A DNA stretch of 64,000 nucleotides. Origin: Luzula sylvatica (lineage: Eukaryota > Streptophyta > Magnoliopsida > Poales > Juncaceae). A model generated the notes under the pieces. It searched no databases. It was not told where the DNA came from and worked only from the letters and a program-made list of their open reading frames with translations. Location of the stretch: contig OX326960.1 of assembly GCA_946800325.1 (NCBI GenBank), forward strand, positions 23,365,150-23,429,149. Reading direction: 5' to 3'. The number at the start of each line of letters is the position of its first letter. Position 1 is the stretch's first letter. Positions 1-11,050 of this stretch are shown here, in pieces. Position numbers and translations under genes: made by a program.

Positions 1-1279
1 GTATGTATGAAATGTTCCCATCCACCTCATCATCCACTATGTCTTAGTCGGCCAGCATGTTATCTCTCTCCATCCATTCATACAACCACAAAACATTCAT
101 GAAACCCTAAGAGAAAAATAAAGAAAAATAGGAAAAAAAAAAAGCAAGGAAAAGAGGAGATTTCACAAAACGAAAAGTGCCATCATCTTCAGGAAGTTGA
201 GTTGTACGAGTTGGGAAGATCAAAAGAAGAGTTCCTTCGACGTTTCGAGTTGCTCCATTTTCTGCACCGTTTCGATTAATCTATTATTTGTCGAGTTTCT
301 TTCCATTAAGTGAGTGCTACTTTCACTTCTCCCGTATTAAGAATCCAATTACGAGCGTTTCTAGACCTGACATGATAGTCTAGGGTTCTTGCTTTACAAA
401 TCCGTATTTTGCTTTAAAAACCGTGTTACTTCAACAAAATATATATTTTGTAGATTTGATCATATATATGTATGTAGAATTTGAGTATGATAAAACGTAA
501 GCCGGGCTTACGGTTTTGAAAGAGGGTCCTTTAGTAACATGACGCGGCTCCTCAGGCATGTTTTAGTTTGTTAGGTGTAGTGTCGCGTGACCCCGTGGCG
601 CTCTTTGGAGGGAATTGCGTAGCAAACTTGATGTAGTGCAAAGTCCCGACCCATGAGGGGTCTGGCTGTGGCGCATGGCCTATCCGGTCGTCAGCTCATT
701 TTTGGGAATTCGCGCTTCCCGAGCTTTATAATTTGTTCCAGCCCGTGTGTGACTTGCTGTCAGCGCGGGTTGGCACTTCAGTCGAGTGTTATTTGCGCCC
801 TCACTCCGGTAAAACCATTAGTAGTATGTATATGATGTATATGATTATATATGAAGGTAAGTGATTTTGATTTCGAAAAACCGGGAAAAGTATTTGAGAA
901 GTATTTATATACATATATGATTTATGATTTCGATTATTTTGAGCGAGGTTTTTGACTAGCCATGTAAAAGGTCGATCTTAATAAGTAGGCTAAAAACTCA
1001 CTCACTTAGTCACTTCCGTGACTAACAATTTTATTTGAATGTTTTGAGTCTAGGTACGGTGGACAGATCACCCGGGACAGTGGGTATCTAGAGTGTGAGT
1101 ACGACGGTTTCGTTTTCATCGCGGAACCTCCATGTTGTGTATATTCGTTTACTTCCATTTCTGGCCAGCGAGCCTTTTGTTGATGCCACATCTTGTTTAG
1201 TTTTGTGTTTGTTATGTCCCGTATGTGTTCATAAGCTTCCGCTAGTTTTCTTTGAGTTCGTTTGTATATGTTATGTGAT

Positions 1280-1600
1280 CACTACAATATTTTTTGGCTA
1301 TTGGGGCAGTCAAAACCGACCCAAAAAGACCCTAAAACCGACCCTGCACGTTTTTGGGGCGGCTGACCGACCCTAATGAGCCGACCCTGACAGGTCCGTT
1401 CCTGTATGGGGCGGGCCGACCCTACAAGCCTATTGGGACGGTGTGTTATTGGGGCAGCCAGCCTCTACAACTTGAATCAATTTTAATACCTGCCAAAAGT
1501 ACGATGTACCTGTGTCAGCCCTATTGGGGCGGCCAGCCCCTATACCCTGTTTGGAGCGGTTAGCTTATTGTGTCAGGCAGCCCCAATAACTCTATGTTAA
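1280..1600. repeat. CACTA left subterminal repeats
   Basis: Short units of the form TTGGGGCGG followed by CCGACCCTAA recur in both orientations within about 300 bp of the left end. In En/Spm elements such subterminal repeats bind the TNPA-type protein. That role is inferred here from position and repetition. Confidence 0.75.
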
Positions 1601-1768
1601 TTATTTATATTATTTATTTATTATTAATTATTATATTATATTATCTATTATATATAATTATTATTTATAATATATTAATTACAGTTATTATTTGCAATGT
1701 TAGTCATTTCATTAACAAGGAAATTATTTTAAATAGAAAAACACTCGTGCGCACTGAACCCCCCTGCC

Positions 1769-1842
1769 CTTTCCCACACACACATTACACATGCACACAC
1801 ACATTACACCCATATTACACGCACACACATTACAAACACACA
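1769..1842. repeat. CA-rich microsatellite (CACACATTACAC-like)
   Basis: Irregular CACACA and ATTACA units inside the CACTA interior, following an AT-rich stretch (1590-1740). No coding value seen. Confidence 0.7.
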
Positions 1843-2197
1843 TAAAGAGTGAACAACAATATTCAAATTTAAGACTAGTGTCTTCATGCCGTGATTAAGA
1901 CTCGATTCTGCAGCCCCTAATTCCTCGTTCTTTACTTGCGCGACTTGTCTCCATTCCCGTGATTGTCTCTACAATAAACGGTATATTAAAAAAGAAACAT
2001 TAATATCATAATTATAATAAAAAAACAGTGAAAAAATATTTATTAATAATAATTAATAAATAGTAAATATCATAATTATAATAAAACAATAATATTTTGT
2101 GCAGATCTTACTAGATTCCCCGACACCTGAATATAATAAAATGTTATTAAAGGAAAACTTGTAAAGAAGACCTTGAAATTAATGGAATTTAACTTTC

Positions 2198-2731
2198 TCA
2201 CCTGACAAAGCCGTCGATTTTGTAGCCGCCCGAATATTGAATATCAGCACATATGGTCACGTGACTATCAATATATCCAGCGAGGTCGAAACAGTATCCA
2301 ACCCAAATACCGATATGAACCCTCTCGTTCACTTCGTGCAATAATTCGAATGCGCCGTCTACTCCTTGCTCGTCAGCGGCTTGTCCTCCCTCGCACAACA
2401 AAAGGCAGTAAAAATCATAACACAACTAATAACTTATATTAATTAATTACATAGTACACTAATTTTGCCTTAGTTTTGCCTGCGAATTCAAGTGTTGTCT
2501 CCTTTTAACATCCGTTAAATACTCTCGAGTGTTCCTAAAAGCTTTCGCAGCCAAGACTTTGTACTCCTCCAGTTTCCTAACCAAAACAATACGGCCCCTA
2601 TCCCTCGCACTGCACTGCAATCTCATCCAGCTCCCAATATCGCCTCCTCTTACTCTCTCTCGTCTTATCCCTCCCACTTCAATAATGCGGCCCCTAAACA
2701 AAACAAAATTAAGAGAAATCTTTAGGGGCAT
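2198..2731 (-). pseudogene. Possible decayed coding remnant inside the CACTA element
   Basis: Two consecutive minus-strand open stretches (2731 to 2459, 90 codons; 2425 to 2198, 75 codons) are less AT-rich than the surrounding interior. The first is rich in basic residues and ends in a helix-like segment (REYLTDVKRRQHLNSQAK). The second has a plausible globular composition. I do not recognise either family. They may be exon relics of the transposon's own gene or of a captured host gene, or may be chance. Low confidence. Confidence 0.2.
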
Positions 2732-3795
2732 TTAGGAGAAATCTTTGTGGATTCGGCGACAAAAATGATCAGAATATTGAAAAATGAATAAAAATTAGCT
2801 AAAAATTAGCAAATATAATATGAATAAAAATAATTAAAATATTTGAGTACCTAGAGAAGGTAACGAGAAACCAAAACTTGGTCACCGGAAGAGATCCCAA
2901 TCGAAGGTCCCGCTTGGAACTCCCACTGTTTAATTTAAGCACAAAATTAAGCAATTAATTAATTAATCCCCAAATCAGAAAATGAAGAACTTTTTTTTTA
3001 AATTACATAATTAAACAAAACATTAATCAATTCTCAGATGTCATATTTCATATCTTGGAGGGTATATGTGATACTTACAGATATTACAAGGATATGCATG
3101 AAAATTGCACTAAATAATCAAAGACTAACATTCTTCTCCATGGTTTTTCGAAAAAACCCTAATTAATAACAGTATAAAAAGTTAATGCTAGCACAAAAAT
3201 AGTTGAACCCTAAAAAAAAAAATTCATTTACATATAAAAAACTGTAAATCTAATCAAACCCTAAAAAAATTAAGCCCAACAAAATAGTAAATTCAAATTC
3301 GAACTAAAAGAAATTGAAACCCTACTTAGTTCCAGCAAAAAAAACCCTAATTAATGCCAGCAAGAAACTCCCAAAAAACAGCAATTTCAACCGTAATTAA
3401 CGAAAAATAGCAATTTGTTTTTCGAAAAATAACAAGTTCAACAAAAAAAAACCCTAAAAAGACAAATTAATGTAAAAACAGCAATATCAGCCCTAATTAA
3501 CGAAAAAAAAGAAGAAACCCTTGCAAAAAGAAAGAACATACCATAATCGAGAAAGCAATGGTCGCAGCAAGATCCTCCAACGAGCTCCAAAATTTCAGAT
3601 CTGAGATTCACAAAAAAGAACAAAACATTATCAAAGTGACGAAAAAAGAGAAAGGGAAAGAACGTGAGAGATCGAAAAACCATTCACATTGAGAGAGAGA
3701 GGGCAAAATCCTTCCACAAATCGTCACAAATCGTGGGAGAGAGAGAGATCTAGGGCAAAAAAAATCGCAAGTGAGAGTGCAAAATATGTCGAAAG

Positions 3796-3798
<3 letters not shown>

Positions 3799-3848
<50 letters not shown>
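3799..3848. repeat. (GA)n microsatellite
   Basis: About 25 GA units, near perfect, followed by degenerate GA-rich sequence to about 3920, all inside the CACTA right half. Confidence 0.95.
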
Positions 3849-3850
<2 letters not shown>

Positions 3851-3939
3851 AGAGAACGAGATTGAGAGAGAGAAAGGAGTGGGCTGGTAGAGGGCACGGG
3901 TGGAGAGAGAGGAGAGTGCATGGGAAGTTGTGTGAAATT

Positions 3940-4336
3940 TTGGGTCTGGCCGACCCAATAACATTTTTGGGTCGGTTTTACTGTTGGGACGGGCAGACCT
4001 ATGCTTTTAGGGACGGGCAGACCTATGCTTTTAGGGACGGGCAGACCTATGCTTTTAGGGGCAGCCAGACCCAATTATTTACCGACTCTAACATGTTTTG
4101 GAGCGGTCATACCCAATTTTAACCGATCCTAAATATTTTTGGGGCGGCCAGACCCAATTATTTACCGACCCTAACATGTTTTGGGGCGGCCAGATCCAAT
4201 TTTAACCAACCCTAAATGTTTTTGGGGCGGGCAGACTCAACAGTGACCGACCCTAATGACTTTTTGGGGCGGGCTGACCCTGAACTGACAGATTATTTGG
4301 GGCGGGCTGACCCTAAAATAAGTATATGTTGTAGTG
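3940..4336. repeat. CACTA right subterminal repeats
   Basis: At least eight units alternate GGGGCGGCCAGACCCAA-like and TAACCGACCCTAA-like words. A 26-bp tandem of GGGACGGGCAGACCTATG-type words is repeated three times at 3975-4055. The array mirrors the left end and runs into the TTGTAGTG terminus. Confidence 0.8.
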
Positions 4337-4480
4337 GATGCATATGTACATATGTGTGTCGTTGTTTTCGAGTTGTGGTATTTATGTTTTTGTGAAATTA
4401 TCATATAAGAGGTTGTGGTATACGAGTTGTATACTGGCAGGTTGCCGCACCCTTTTCCATTTTAGTTTTGGGGTGTGACA

Positions 4481-4641
4481 TCTGCCAAAAGACAAACAAA
4501 ATGTATCTCACTGGTTGCATCGTACAACTCTTGTAGGCTCCTTGTGAGCGTCTGTCTCGGCTCGTCTTCTTCATCAGGTATTGCGGGGCTAGTCGGTACA
4601 ACAACTGAGGATTCTTCTTTCTCGGACTCGTCTGACTCGGC
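4481..4641 (-). pseudogene. Antisense copia pol fragment: linker between integrase and reverse transcriptase
   Basis: Read on the minus strand, this 161-bp piece encodes an acidic Ser/Glu-rich stretch followed by the RSLQELYDAT motif, typical of the copia segment joining integrase to reverse transcriptase. It continues in frame with the integrase fragment at 16762-17530 once element A and one copy of its target duplication are set aside. So A inserted into this older copia relic. The relic is cut on this side by the gypsy-type LTR end at 4480. Confidence 0.7.
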
Positions 4642-4983
4642 TGTTGATCCAAATATCCTATGGTTTGATTATTTCAAAACACTGTCAATACTAACGTCTA
4701 CGTCAAGAAAAACGTGTAGGACAACACAGGTACAACGATCAAGGAAGATCAAGAGAAACACAAGGGAAGAACCGTCCAAGACAAAGAGACGAAAAGGAAG
4801 GCGAAGAAACGATTCAAGAATCAAGATGTCGAAGCCTTCCGTGAGATGTCGAAGCCTTCCGTGAGTTGGGATCACCACAAATAAACCTTAGGTAAACCCT
4901 AGTACATCTCACATTTATCAAGGTCAAAAGATAAACTCAAAACATGATGAAAATGGAATTTGGTAAACCATCACAACAGTAGG

Positions 4984-5217
4984 GGGTTCGTTCGAACTGA
5001 TCAAACTGTGCGTTCGAACGCACATGTTCGTTCTACATTAAAATTCAAAGCGTTCGAACTAACCTATCAAATAAACCTTGATCGTTCGAACGAACACCTT
5101 TGTTAGTTCGAACGAACCATCATGCATATGAAGAAATCTTTTGAAACGGCTAGTTCAAACTTGCAGTTCGTTCGAACACACCTCAGTGTCAGTTCGAACG
5201 AACTATGCGGTTTGTAC
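4984..5217. promoter_or_regulatory. Paired GTTCGAAC palindromes upstream of the LTR TATA box
   Basis: Perfect palindromes with core GTTCGAAC, often extended to GTTCGTTCGAAC or GTTCGAACGAAC, occur in pairs. The first and second cores of a pair start 22 bp apart in three pairs (near 4988/5010, 5094/5116 and 5170/5192). They lie 30-260 bp upstream of TATAAATAG. Palindrome arrays upstream of the core promoter are a known Sirevirus LTR trait. Enhancer function is inferred. Confidence 0.75.
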
Positions 5218-5244
5218 TCAAAATGAGGGTGTTTCTATAGATCA

Positions 5245-5253
5245 TATAAATAG
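5245..5253 (+). promoter_or_regulatory. TATA box of element A 5' LTR
   Basis: TATAAATAG lies downstream of the palindromes and about 550 bp before the primer site. The same motif is at 16176-16184 in the 3' LTR. Confidence 0.7.
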
Positions 5254-5806
5254 AACCCCTCATATTTTTCTCTCTTGCAGCTTTTCACAAAAATTCATTC
5301 AACATTCAAAAGAGAGAAAAACCTCTAGCCTTGATTTCCAAATCCCTTGATAGTTCGAGCTAAACCTCAAGATCATAGATCTATCTTCGAATCATCTATT
5401 CTAAACGATTCCCAACTCACGTGACCGATCACGTCGTAGTTCGTCTTAGAAACTTGTAATAGGCTAGTACTACGATTGTAAAGCCCGCCATAGATCGATA
5501 GAAAACGTGTAAATCGATCTTGGCAAAACCTTGTACGAGTGAGTTGGAATTCAATCGAAAGCCCAAAAGGCACAAGGCATTCCCAGAGACGTAGGTACTT
5601 GCAACTAATCGAATCGGTCGATTAAGCAAGTAAAGGGTGAGTTAAAGCAACTAATCAAACATTGTGTGTTCAATTGTTCGGTACTCTCTTCTCTATTTTA
5701 AATTACTTCAATTAACTTCCGCATCTATAATTGGTATACCGTAGTGAGAAAATTGTACACTAGGAATACCTATTCACCCCCCTCTAGGTTAGAATTAACC
5801 AAAAAT

Positions 5807-5818
5807 TGGTATCAGAGC
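5807..5818 (+). other. Primer-binding site, initiator tRNA-Met
   Basis: TGGTATCAGAGC is complementary to the 3' end of plant initiator tRNA-Met and lies 2 bp after the 5' LTR. Confidence 0.93.
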
Positions 5819-5866
5819 AAAATACTAACCGTCTCTTTGAGTAAAATTGACAACTTGTATACGATA

Positions 5867-6896
5867 ATGGCCAACAACACCGTTTCCAAATTACAACTTA
5901 CATATCCCAAGGAATTGGACGGTAAAAATTGGAATGCTTGGAAACGATGCATGTTAAATGTGTTTTCCATCCAAGGCTTAAGATCGATAGTAGAAAATGG
6001 GTTCATACTCAATTCGACTGTCAACACCGACGGTAAAATACTTTTATCAACCGATTCAGTGAATGACCAAACCTCCGACATATATGCCCAAAAACTTGAT
6101 TCTTACCAACATGGTAGGATCACTATCCGTCTTAGTAGATGGATGTGATACCTCTCATCAAATGTGGCAAGCTCTCCTCAATCGATTCGAAGAAAACGAT
6201 CAAATGAAGAGAATCAACCTTATGAGACTCGAACAACAATTTGATAGTTTTCGGATGATCGATGGTGAATCCGTTAATGATATGTACACAAGGATGAATC
6301 ACATCAAAAACGGATTCACCGCTCTTGGAGAGTCCCTAACAAATTCTCGAGTTGTAGGTAAACTAATTCGAGCAATGCCTACGAGCTGGGAGACTCTACG
6401 GGTAGCATTGGAGACTATGATGGCTACGCAAGATATGTCGCCCGAAGACTTGGTAAGCTATTTCCAAAACTTCGAGGCCCGACTCAAACAACTAAATCAA
6501 GAGAATGCCTCGACATCTCGCCCCAAGGTAATTGCTCTCCCCGCCGTGGATGCAAGCGACGATGAGAGCGAACTCGCTCTTTTGGTAAGAAAGTTTCGTG
6601 ACTTTATGTCACATGAAAGACGGTTTAACGACAACCGCAAGCGACAAAATGTGAAGCAATATTGCTTCGAGTGCAACAAGAAGGGCCACACAATGGAGAC
6701 TTGTTGGACCCTTCATCCCGAACATGCTCCATGGTACAAGAAGGAGGACGAGCACAAAGATCGTGAAAGACGCGAACCTCGACACGAAAGGCGACACGAT
6801 GACAAAAGTCGAGAAGAAAGACACAAGAACAAAGGTAAGGACTTTAAAAAGAAAAATGCTTACAAAGCTCATGCTCATGTAGGAAGATGGGGATAG
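5867..6896 (+). pseudogene. Element A gag (frameshifted)
   Basis: Capsid and nucleocapsid precursor of the retrotransposon. The ATG at 5867 starts MANNTVSKLQ. The GKNWNAWKRCM motif is the conserved copia gag N-terminus (W-x-x-W). A frameshift near 6100 moves the reading frame, after which the UBN2-like gag domain runs to about 6500. A CCHC zinc knuckle (CFECNKKGHTMETC) lies near 6660 and is followed by a basic Arg/Lys/Glu-rich tail. The frame ends at 6894, where a second frameshift prevents reading into the gag-pol linker. Confidence 0.88.
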
Positions 6897-8148
6897 TAGC
6901 GCCTCATCCGACTCGGAGTGCAACTCGGATAGAGAAACCGCCAACTTGGCACTCATGGCGATAATCACTCCATCGGTGGAGGATGTGGTGGAGAGAGCCA
7001 TTCAAGCTCTGCGCCTTCAACGAGCACCTATATCGGAGCCTCTCGTGCCCCAATCTCCAAGTGTCACATCTCCCGCCTCTACGTCAAGCTCAACACATGA
7101 CCTAGGTCATGAGGTATATCTCAACCCCTTAATTAATTTTGTTAAGCCAACCTCACATGCATGTTCCTAATTCAAATTTAATACGAACTTAGAACTTGAA
7201 TCGTTCGACGCACTCTTAAGAGACATTGATTTTTCTCATCAAAGTGAGGGTAAGGTCGAGAGCACGATAGCGGCTCTCGAGGCTAAGGTAGTATCTTTAG
7301 AATTATCAGTAAGGTCTTATAAAGCACAACTAAACGAATTTAAATGTTTTTCTAAATGTGAATGTCAAACCCTAAAAAGTGAGAATTCACATCTAAAAGT
7401 AGAACTTCAAAATCTAAAAGTTGAAAATACATCCTTGAAGAAAGCTTGTGCAATCAATGCATCAAGCTCTCCTTCATTGGATGATGTTTTAAAAGGGTCA
7501 TTACGGGGACAAAAGCCCAATGACAAGTCGGGTCTAGGGTTCAAGAAGGATATCGGTTATAAATCCGGTCCTTCCAAATCCAAATATCAAAAATCAAAAT
7601 TGGAGAACAATCGAGTTAATAGTCACGGAAATGCTTTCATGTACCGTGACTATAACAAGGGTAAAAGTGATAAAATGGAACAACCTAAAAGTGTTAGGTT
7701 CAATAATAGAAATAATTATCTTACACAAACTAAGTCTTATAGATGTACCGATTTGGGACGAACCGATTGCTCGTTCAAACGGGGACCAAATGGGTATTTC
7801 TATGAGGTGAAGCACAACATCGACGCCTCGTATCAACAAAGGGCTCCCAAACATTTCACTAACACAGAAAAACATTTTTCAACGAGAAATTATTGTGCAA
7901 AACCGACCAAACCGGAAATTCAAAAGAAAAACTATCCAAACCAACTCTCGAGTCATTTCGTTAAGAGTTCCGAAACATACAACAAACCCACAATTGCGTT
8001 TTGCAATTACTGTTGTAAGTTAGGACACATCTCCACGAGTTGCAATCTTCGCAATCATAATCATAACTCCAATGTTATGTGGATGCGTAAAGATAGACAT
8101 ACCATGGGTCCTTCCACCTCAAGGGGTGTTGGACCACCAAGGAAATAA
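6880..8148 (+). pseudogene. Element A gag-pol linker: acidic motif, coiled coil, second zinc knuckle
   Basis: One frame runs from the acidic Ser/Asp stretch at 6885 through ETANLALMA (near 6940) to 8148, broken only by a TAA at 7168. Residues encoded at 7230-7450 have heptad-like Leu/Val spacing with Lys/Glu, a likely coiled coil. GLGF follows near 7530. A second CCHC knuckle (CNYCCKLGHISTSC) is near 8000. This long linker between gag and protease is characteristic of Sireviruses. A PPT-like AGGGGGAG lies downstream at about 8201. Confidence 0.8.
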
Positions 8149-8498
8149 GCCATGTGTGACATCGTACTCCCTCACCCTACTAACATAAGCCAAATATTAA
8201 GGGGGAGTATTAGTATAAGGATTCATATTAGAATAATGTTTGTTATGAATTTTTAACTAATATGGATTTCTTATAGATGTACCTAAGTTCCTCAAATAAG
8301 TCATCGAAATAGTGTCTAGACAGTGGTTGTTCTAGACACATGACTTGGAACCGAGATATGTTCAAATCTCTCAAACCTTTCAAAGGAGGAGACGTTACCT
8401 TCGGAGGAAACCAAAAAGGTAAAATTGTCGGTATCGGCTCCATAGGAACCACCAATTGGACCTTAGAAAGTGTCTATCTAGTTATAGGGTTAAAACAC
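8149..8498 (+). pseudogene. Element A aspartic protease fragment
   Basis: The catalytic motif LDSGCSRHMT is read at 8316-8345, followed by the expected GGDVTFG and KGKIVGIG segments. A TAG at 8310 sits just before the motif, where Trp is usual. The frame differs from the upstream linker. The fragment is cut at 8498 by an antisense solo LTR, and the reading resumes past it in the pre-integrase region. Confidence 0.85.
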
Positions 8499-9904
8499 TG
8501 TTGGTTAATTCTAACCTAGAGGGGGGTAAATTTGGCAATCTAACTTACACTTAGTTTAGATTTAAACCTAATTTACGGTGCGGAATAAATAATAATTTAG
8601 ATGATAAAGATGATACCGTACAAACACTTTGACACAAGATGTTTGTTTACGAAGTTCGGTAGGTGGTTGCTTTGTACCTTTAACTCATCCTTTACTCGCT
8701 TAATTGACCGACTCAATTATTTGCGAGTACCTACGTCTCCGGGAATGCCTTGTGCCTCTTTTTGGCTTTCGATTGACTTCCAACTCAACTCGATTACAAG
8801 GATTTGCCTAGATCGATTTACACGCTTCTATCGATCTATAGCTTAGGCTCTTTACAATTTGTTGCACTAGCCTATTACACTTTTTCACTAATCGAGCTAC
8901 AACGTGATCGGTCACGTGAGTGGGATACGATTAGTGGAGAATTTCGAAAGTAGATCAACGATCTAAAGAGGTTTCTCAAGCTATCAATGGATATAGATAA
9001 TCACAGCTTAGGGTTTCTCTCTTTTTAGGTTTTTATATTTGAAAATGAAGGGTTGGGAGAGAGAGACCCATGAAGGATTCTATTTATACTCTCTATAGAA
9101 ATCCTTCAGAAAACTTGAAGTGCGTTCGAACGCATAAAGTCCGTTCAGAACGCACTTGTAGTTTGCACTAGCCGTTTCAAAATAACGTGCAAGTACATTT
9201 TGGGTCCGTTCGAACGGACAATGTCCGTTCGTAACGGACTCAATTATACATAGCATTTTGCGTTCACAGGAACAAGAGTCCGTTCAACGCACTGAAAAGT
9301 GGGTGAACGGATTCCAGGTTGTCCGTTCGAACGCACATGTGTGTTCGTTCTAACGCACACATCCCTGTGACGTTTTCCGTTCACAGGAAGGATTGTCCGT
9401 TCAACGCACTCAGAAGGTGGGTGAACGGATTCTAATTATCCGTTCGAACGTACATGATTGTTCGTTCGAACGCACACATCCCTGTGACACGTTTGGTTCT
9501 AATCAAGCTTTAAAGTTTTGATATGTAGCAAGTCCGTTCTGAACGGACTTTGAGTTCGTTCAGAACGCACTTCCTGCTTGACTGAACTCTTTGTTATTTT
9601 GAACATGATTTTACTTGAGTTCTACTAGGTTTGTACCTAAGGTTTATTTGTGGCGTATCCCACTCACGGAAGGCTTCAACATCTTGAGTCCTGATGTATT
9701 CCAATGGCCTTCCTTGTGTTCTTCTTTTCTTGTTTATGTTGAGACTTCATGTCCTGATTCTTGATGTAGTCCAATGAAGTCTTCCTTCACAAATCCTCCT
9801 TCATCTTCGTATCGTACCTATGTTATCCTGCACTTTTCTGGATGTATACATTAGTAATGACAGTGTTTTGAAATAATCAAACTATCAGGAAATTTGAACC
9901 AACA
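8499..9904 (-). mobile_element. Antisense solo LTR of a relative of element A
   Basis: The + strand starts TGTTGGTTAA and ends GAACCAACA, flanked by the 5-bp duplication AACAC (8494-8498, 9905-9909). Its ends, in reverse orientation, match the LTR termini of element A: AGAATTAACCAACA, and GACAGTGTTTTGAAATAATC near the other end. The middle is clearly diverged. There is no internal region, so it is a solo LTR left by unequal recombination. It carries its own paired palindromes (9120-9560) with CCGTTCGAACGG-type cores. Confidence 0.93.
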
Positions 9905-9909
9905 AACAC

Positions 9910-11050
9910 AACCTAATTATCATAAGCCAATTGTGTGATGCCGGATATTGTGTGAGGTTCGATCAATCCTCGTGTATAATTGATCGAACGTTAGACAATA
10001 TTGCGGTGTGCAAGGGAACCCGACACGATAATTTGTATTACTTCGATTTCAAATCATTCGTGCCTGGAATCCATTGTCTCACCGCGTCGGAATCGACTTC
10101 ACGTCTATGGCATAAGAGACTAGGCCATATATGCATGGAGACGATTCACCGGTTGTCTAGAAAGGAACTCGTTAGAGGGTTACCTTCCGATAAACTAAAA
10201 TTGGAAGGATTATGCAACGCGTGTGAAAAGGGTAAGCACACAAAATCCTCGAATTTCAAGTCGAAGGACATCGTCATGACAAAATGACCTCTTCAACTCA
10301 TCCACCTCTACCTTTGCGGACCAATGAGTGTCTCAAGTTTAGGTAATAAAAGGTATATGTTTGTCATTGTCGATGATTATTCACGTTTTACTTGGGTATA
10401 TTATCTACTTCATAAAAGTGAAACGTGTGACATATTTATCAAATTTTGCAAATTTGTCGAAAATGAAAGAAACACCTCCATTGTCACAATTCGAAGTGAT
10501 AATGAAGGTGAATTAAAAAAATGCAAAGTTTGATGAATATTGTCATAATAAGGGATATATACGTGAATTTTCCGCTCCTCTCACACCTCAACAAAACGGT
10601 GTAGTCGAGCGTAAAAATCGCACGTTAATTGAACTTGCTCGTACCATGCTCAATGAGCATCCTTCTCCAAAATATCTTTGGGCCGAAGCGGTTAACACCG
10701 CGTGTCATGTCGTTAATCGACTTAGCCTAAGACCATTTTTGAAGAAAACGCCATATGAGCTATGGTACAGGCGAAATCCAAATGTATCATACATGAGAGT
10801 ATTTGGATGCAAAACTTTCATTTTAGATGAGTCAAATAATATAGACAAACTTGATCCAAAATCAATTGAAGGAATTTTTGTGGGATATTCAAGTACAAGT
10901 AAAGCGTATAGGGTTTACATAAAATCCTCGCGGATAGTATGTGAGTCTGTTCATGTACACTTTGATGAAACTAACAAAGAAGCCGAGAAAGGTAGTCACA
11001 ATGTAGGTACACAAGAAGGAGAAAATGTGGAGGTACCACAAAGATCCACA
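9910..11050 (+). pseudogene. Element A integrase region
   Basis: The pre-integrase HHCC zinc finger (WHKRLGH...CNACEKGKH) is at about 10105-10245. The first catalytic Asp would be in the LYLCGPMSV segment near 10310, but Asp is replaced by Tyr there. The second is in RSDNEGEL near 10500. The Glu lies in [10 protein letters not shown] near 10600. The C-terminal GKT-like VFGCKTF segment follows. A TGA at 10285 and an A-run indel near 10515 break the frame. Confidence 0.88.

Larger units (their letters stand above)
1280..4336. mobile_element. CACTA (En/Spm) DNA transposon, 3.06 kb
   Basis: The element starts CACTACAATA and ends TGTTGTAGTG, the canonical plant CACTA termini. It is flanked by the 3-bp target duplication GAT (1277-1279 and 4337-4339), as the superfamily requires. 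Both ends carry GC-rich subterminal repeats built on GGGGCGG and GACCC. The interior is AT-rich and has no TNPD-like transposase, so the copy is non-autonomous. A 769-bp relative with the same ends lies at 47060-47828. It sits inside the gypsy-type LTR and therefore arrived later. Confidence 0.88.
1..4480 (+). mobile_element. Gypsy-type LTR fragment, split by a CACTA element
   Basis: Positions 1-1279 and 4340-4480 hold no credible ORF. The stretch ends at 4480 in GGGGTGTGACA, the usual 3' terminus of plant Ty3/gypsy (Tekay/Del-like) LTRs whose 5' end is TGTCACACCCC. Directly after it begins an unrelated antisense copia pol fragment. The 5' end lies left of the window, so no target duplication can be checked and solo LTR cannot be told from 3' LTR. 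The texture (A-rich start, then GC-rich 480-830) fits such LTRs. The family call rests on the terminus and general appearance only. Confidence 0.4.
4642..5804 (+). repeat. Element A 5' LTR
   Basis: It is 1163 bp and pairs with 15514-16756 (1243 bp). The length difference comes from two blocks missing here: one between palindromic repeats, and about 30 bp near 5650 that survives in the 3' LTR and in the related solo LTR. It ends with the Sirevirus-like tract CACCCCCCTCTAGG just before the primer site. Confidence 0.93.

Noticed and set aside
653..1560. Short open frames in the first 1.5 kb
   Set aside because: They lie in gypsy-type LTR and CACTA subterminal repeats, with no domain or codon bias.
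3438..4122. Ser/Leu-rich and repeat-rich open frames over the GA run
   Set aside because: Products of the (GA)n tract and the CACTA subterminal repeats.
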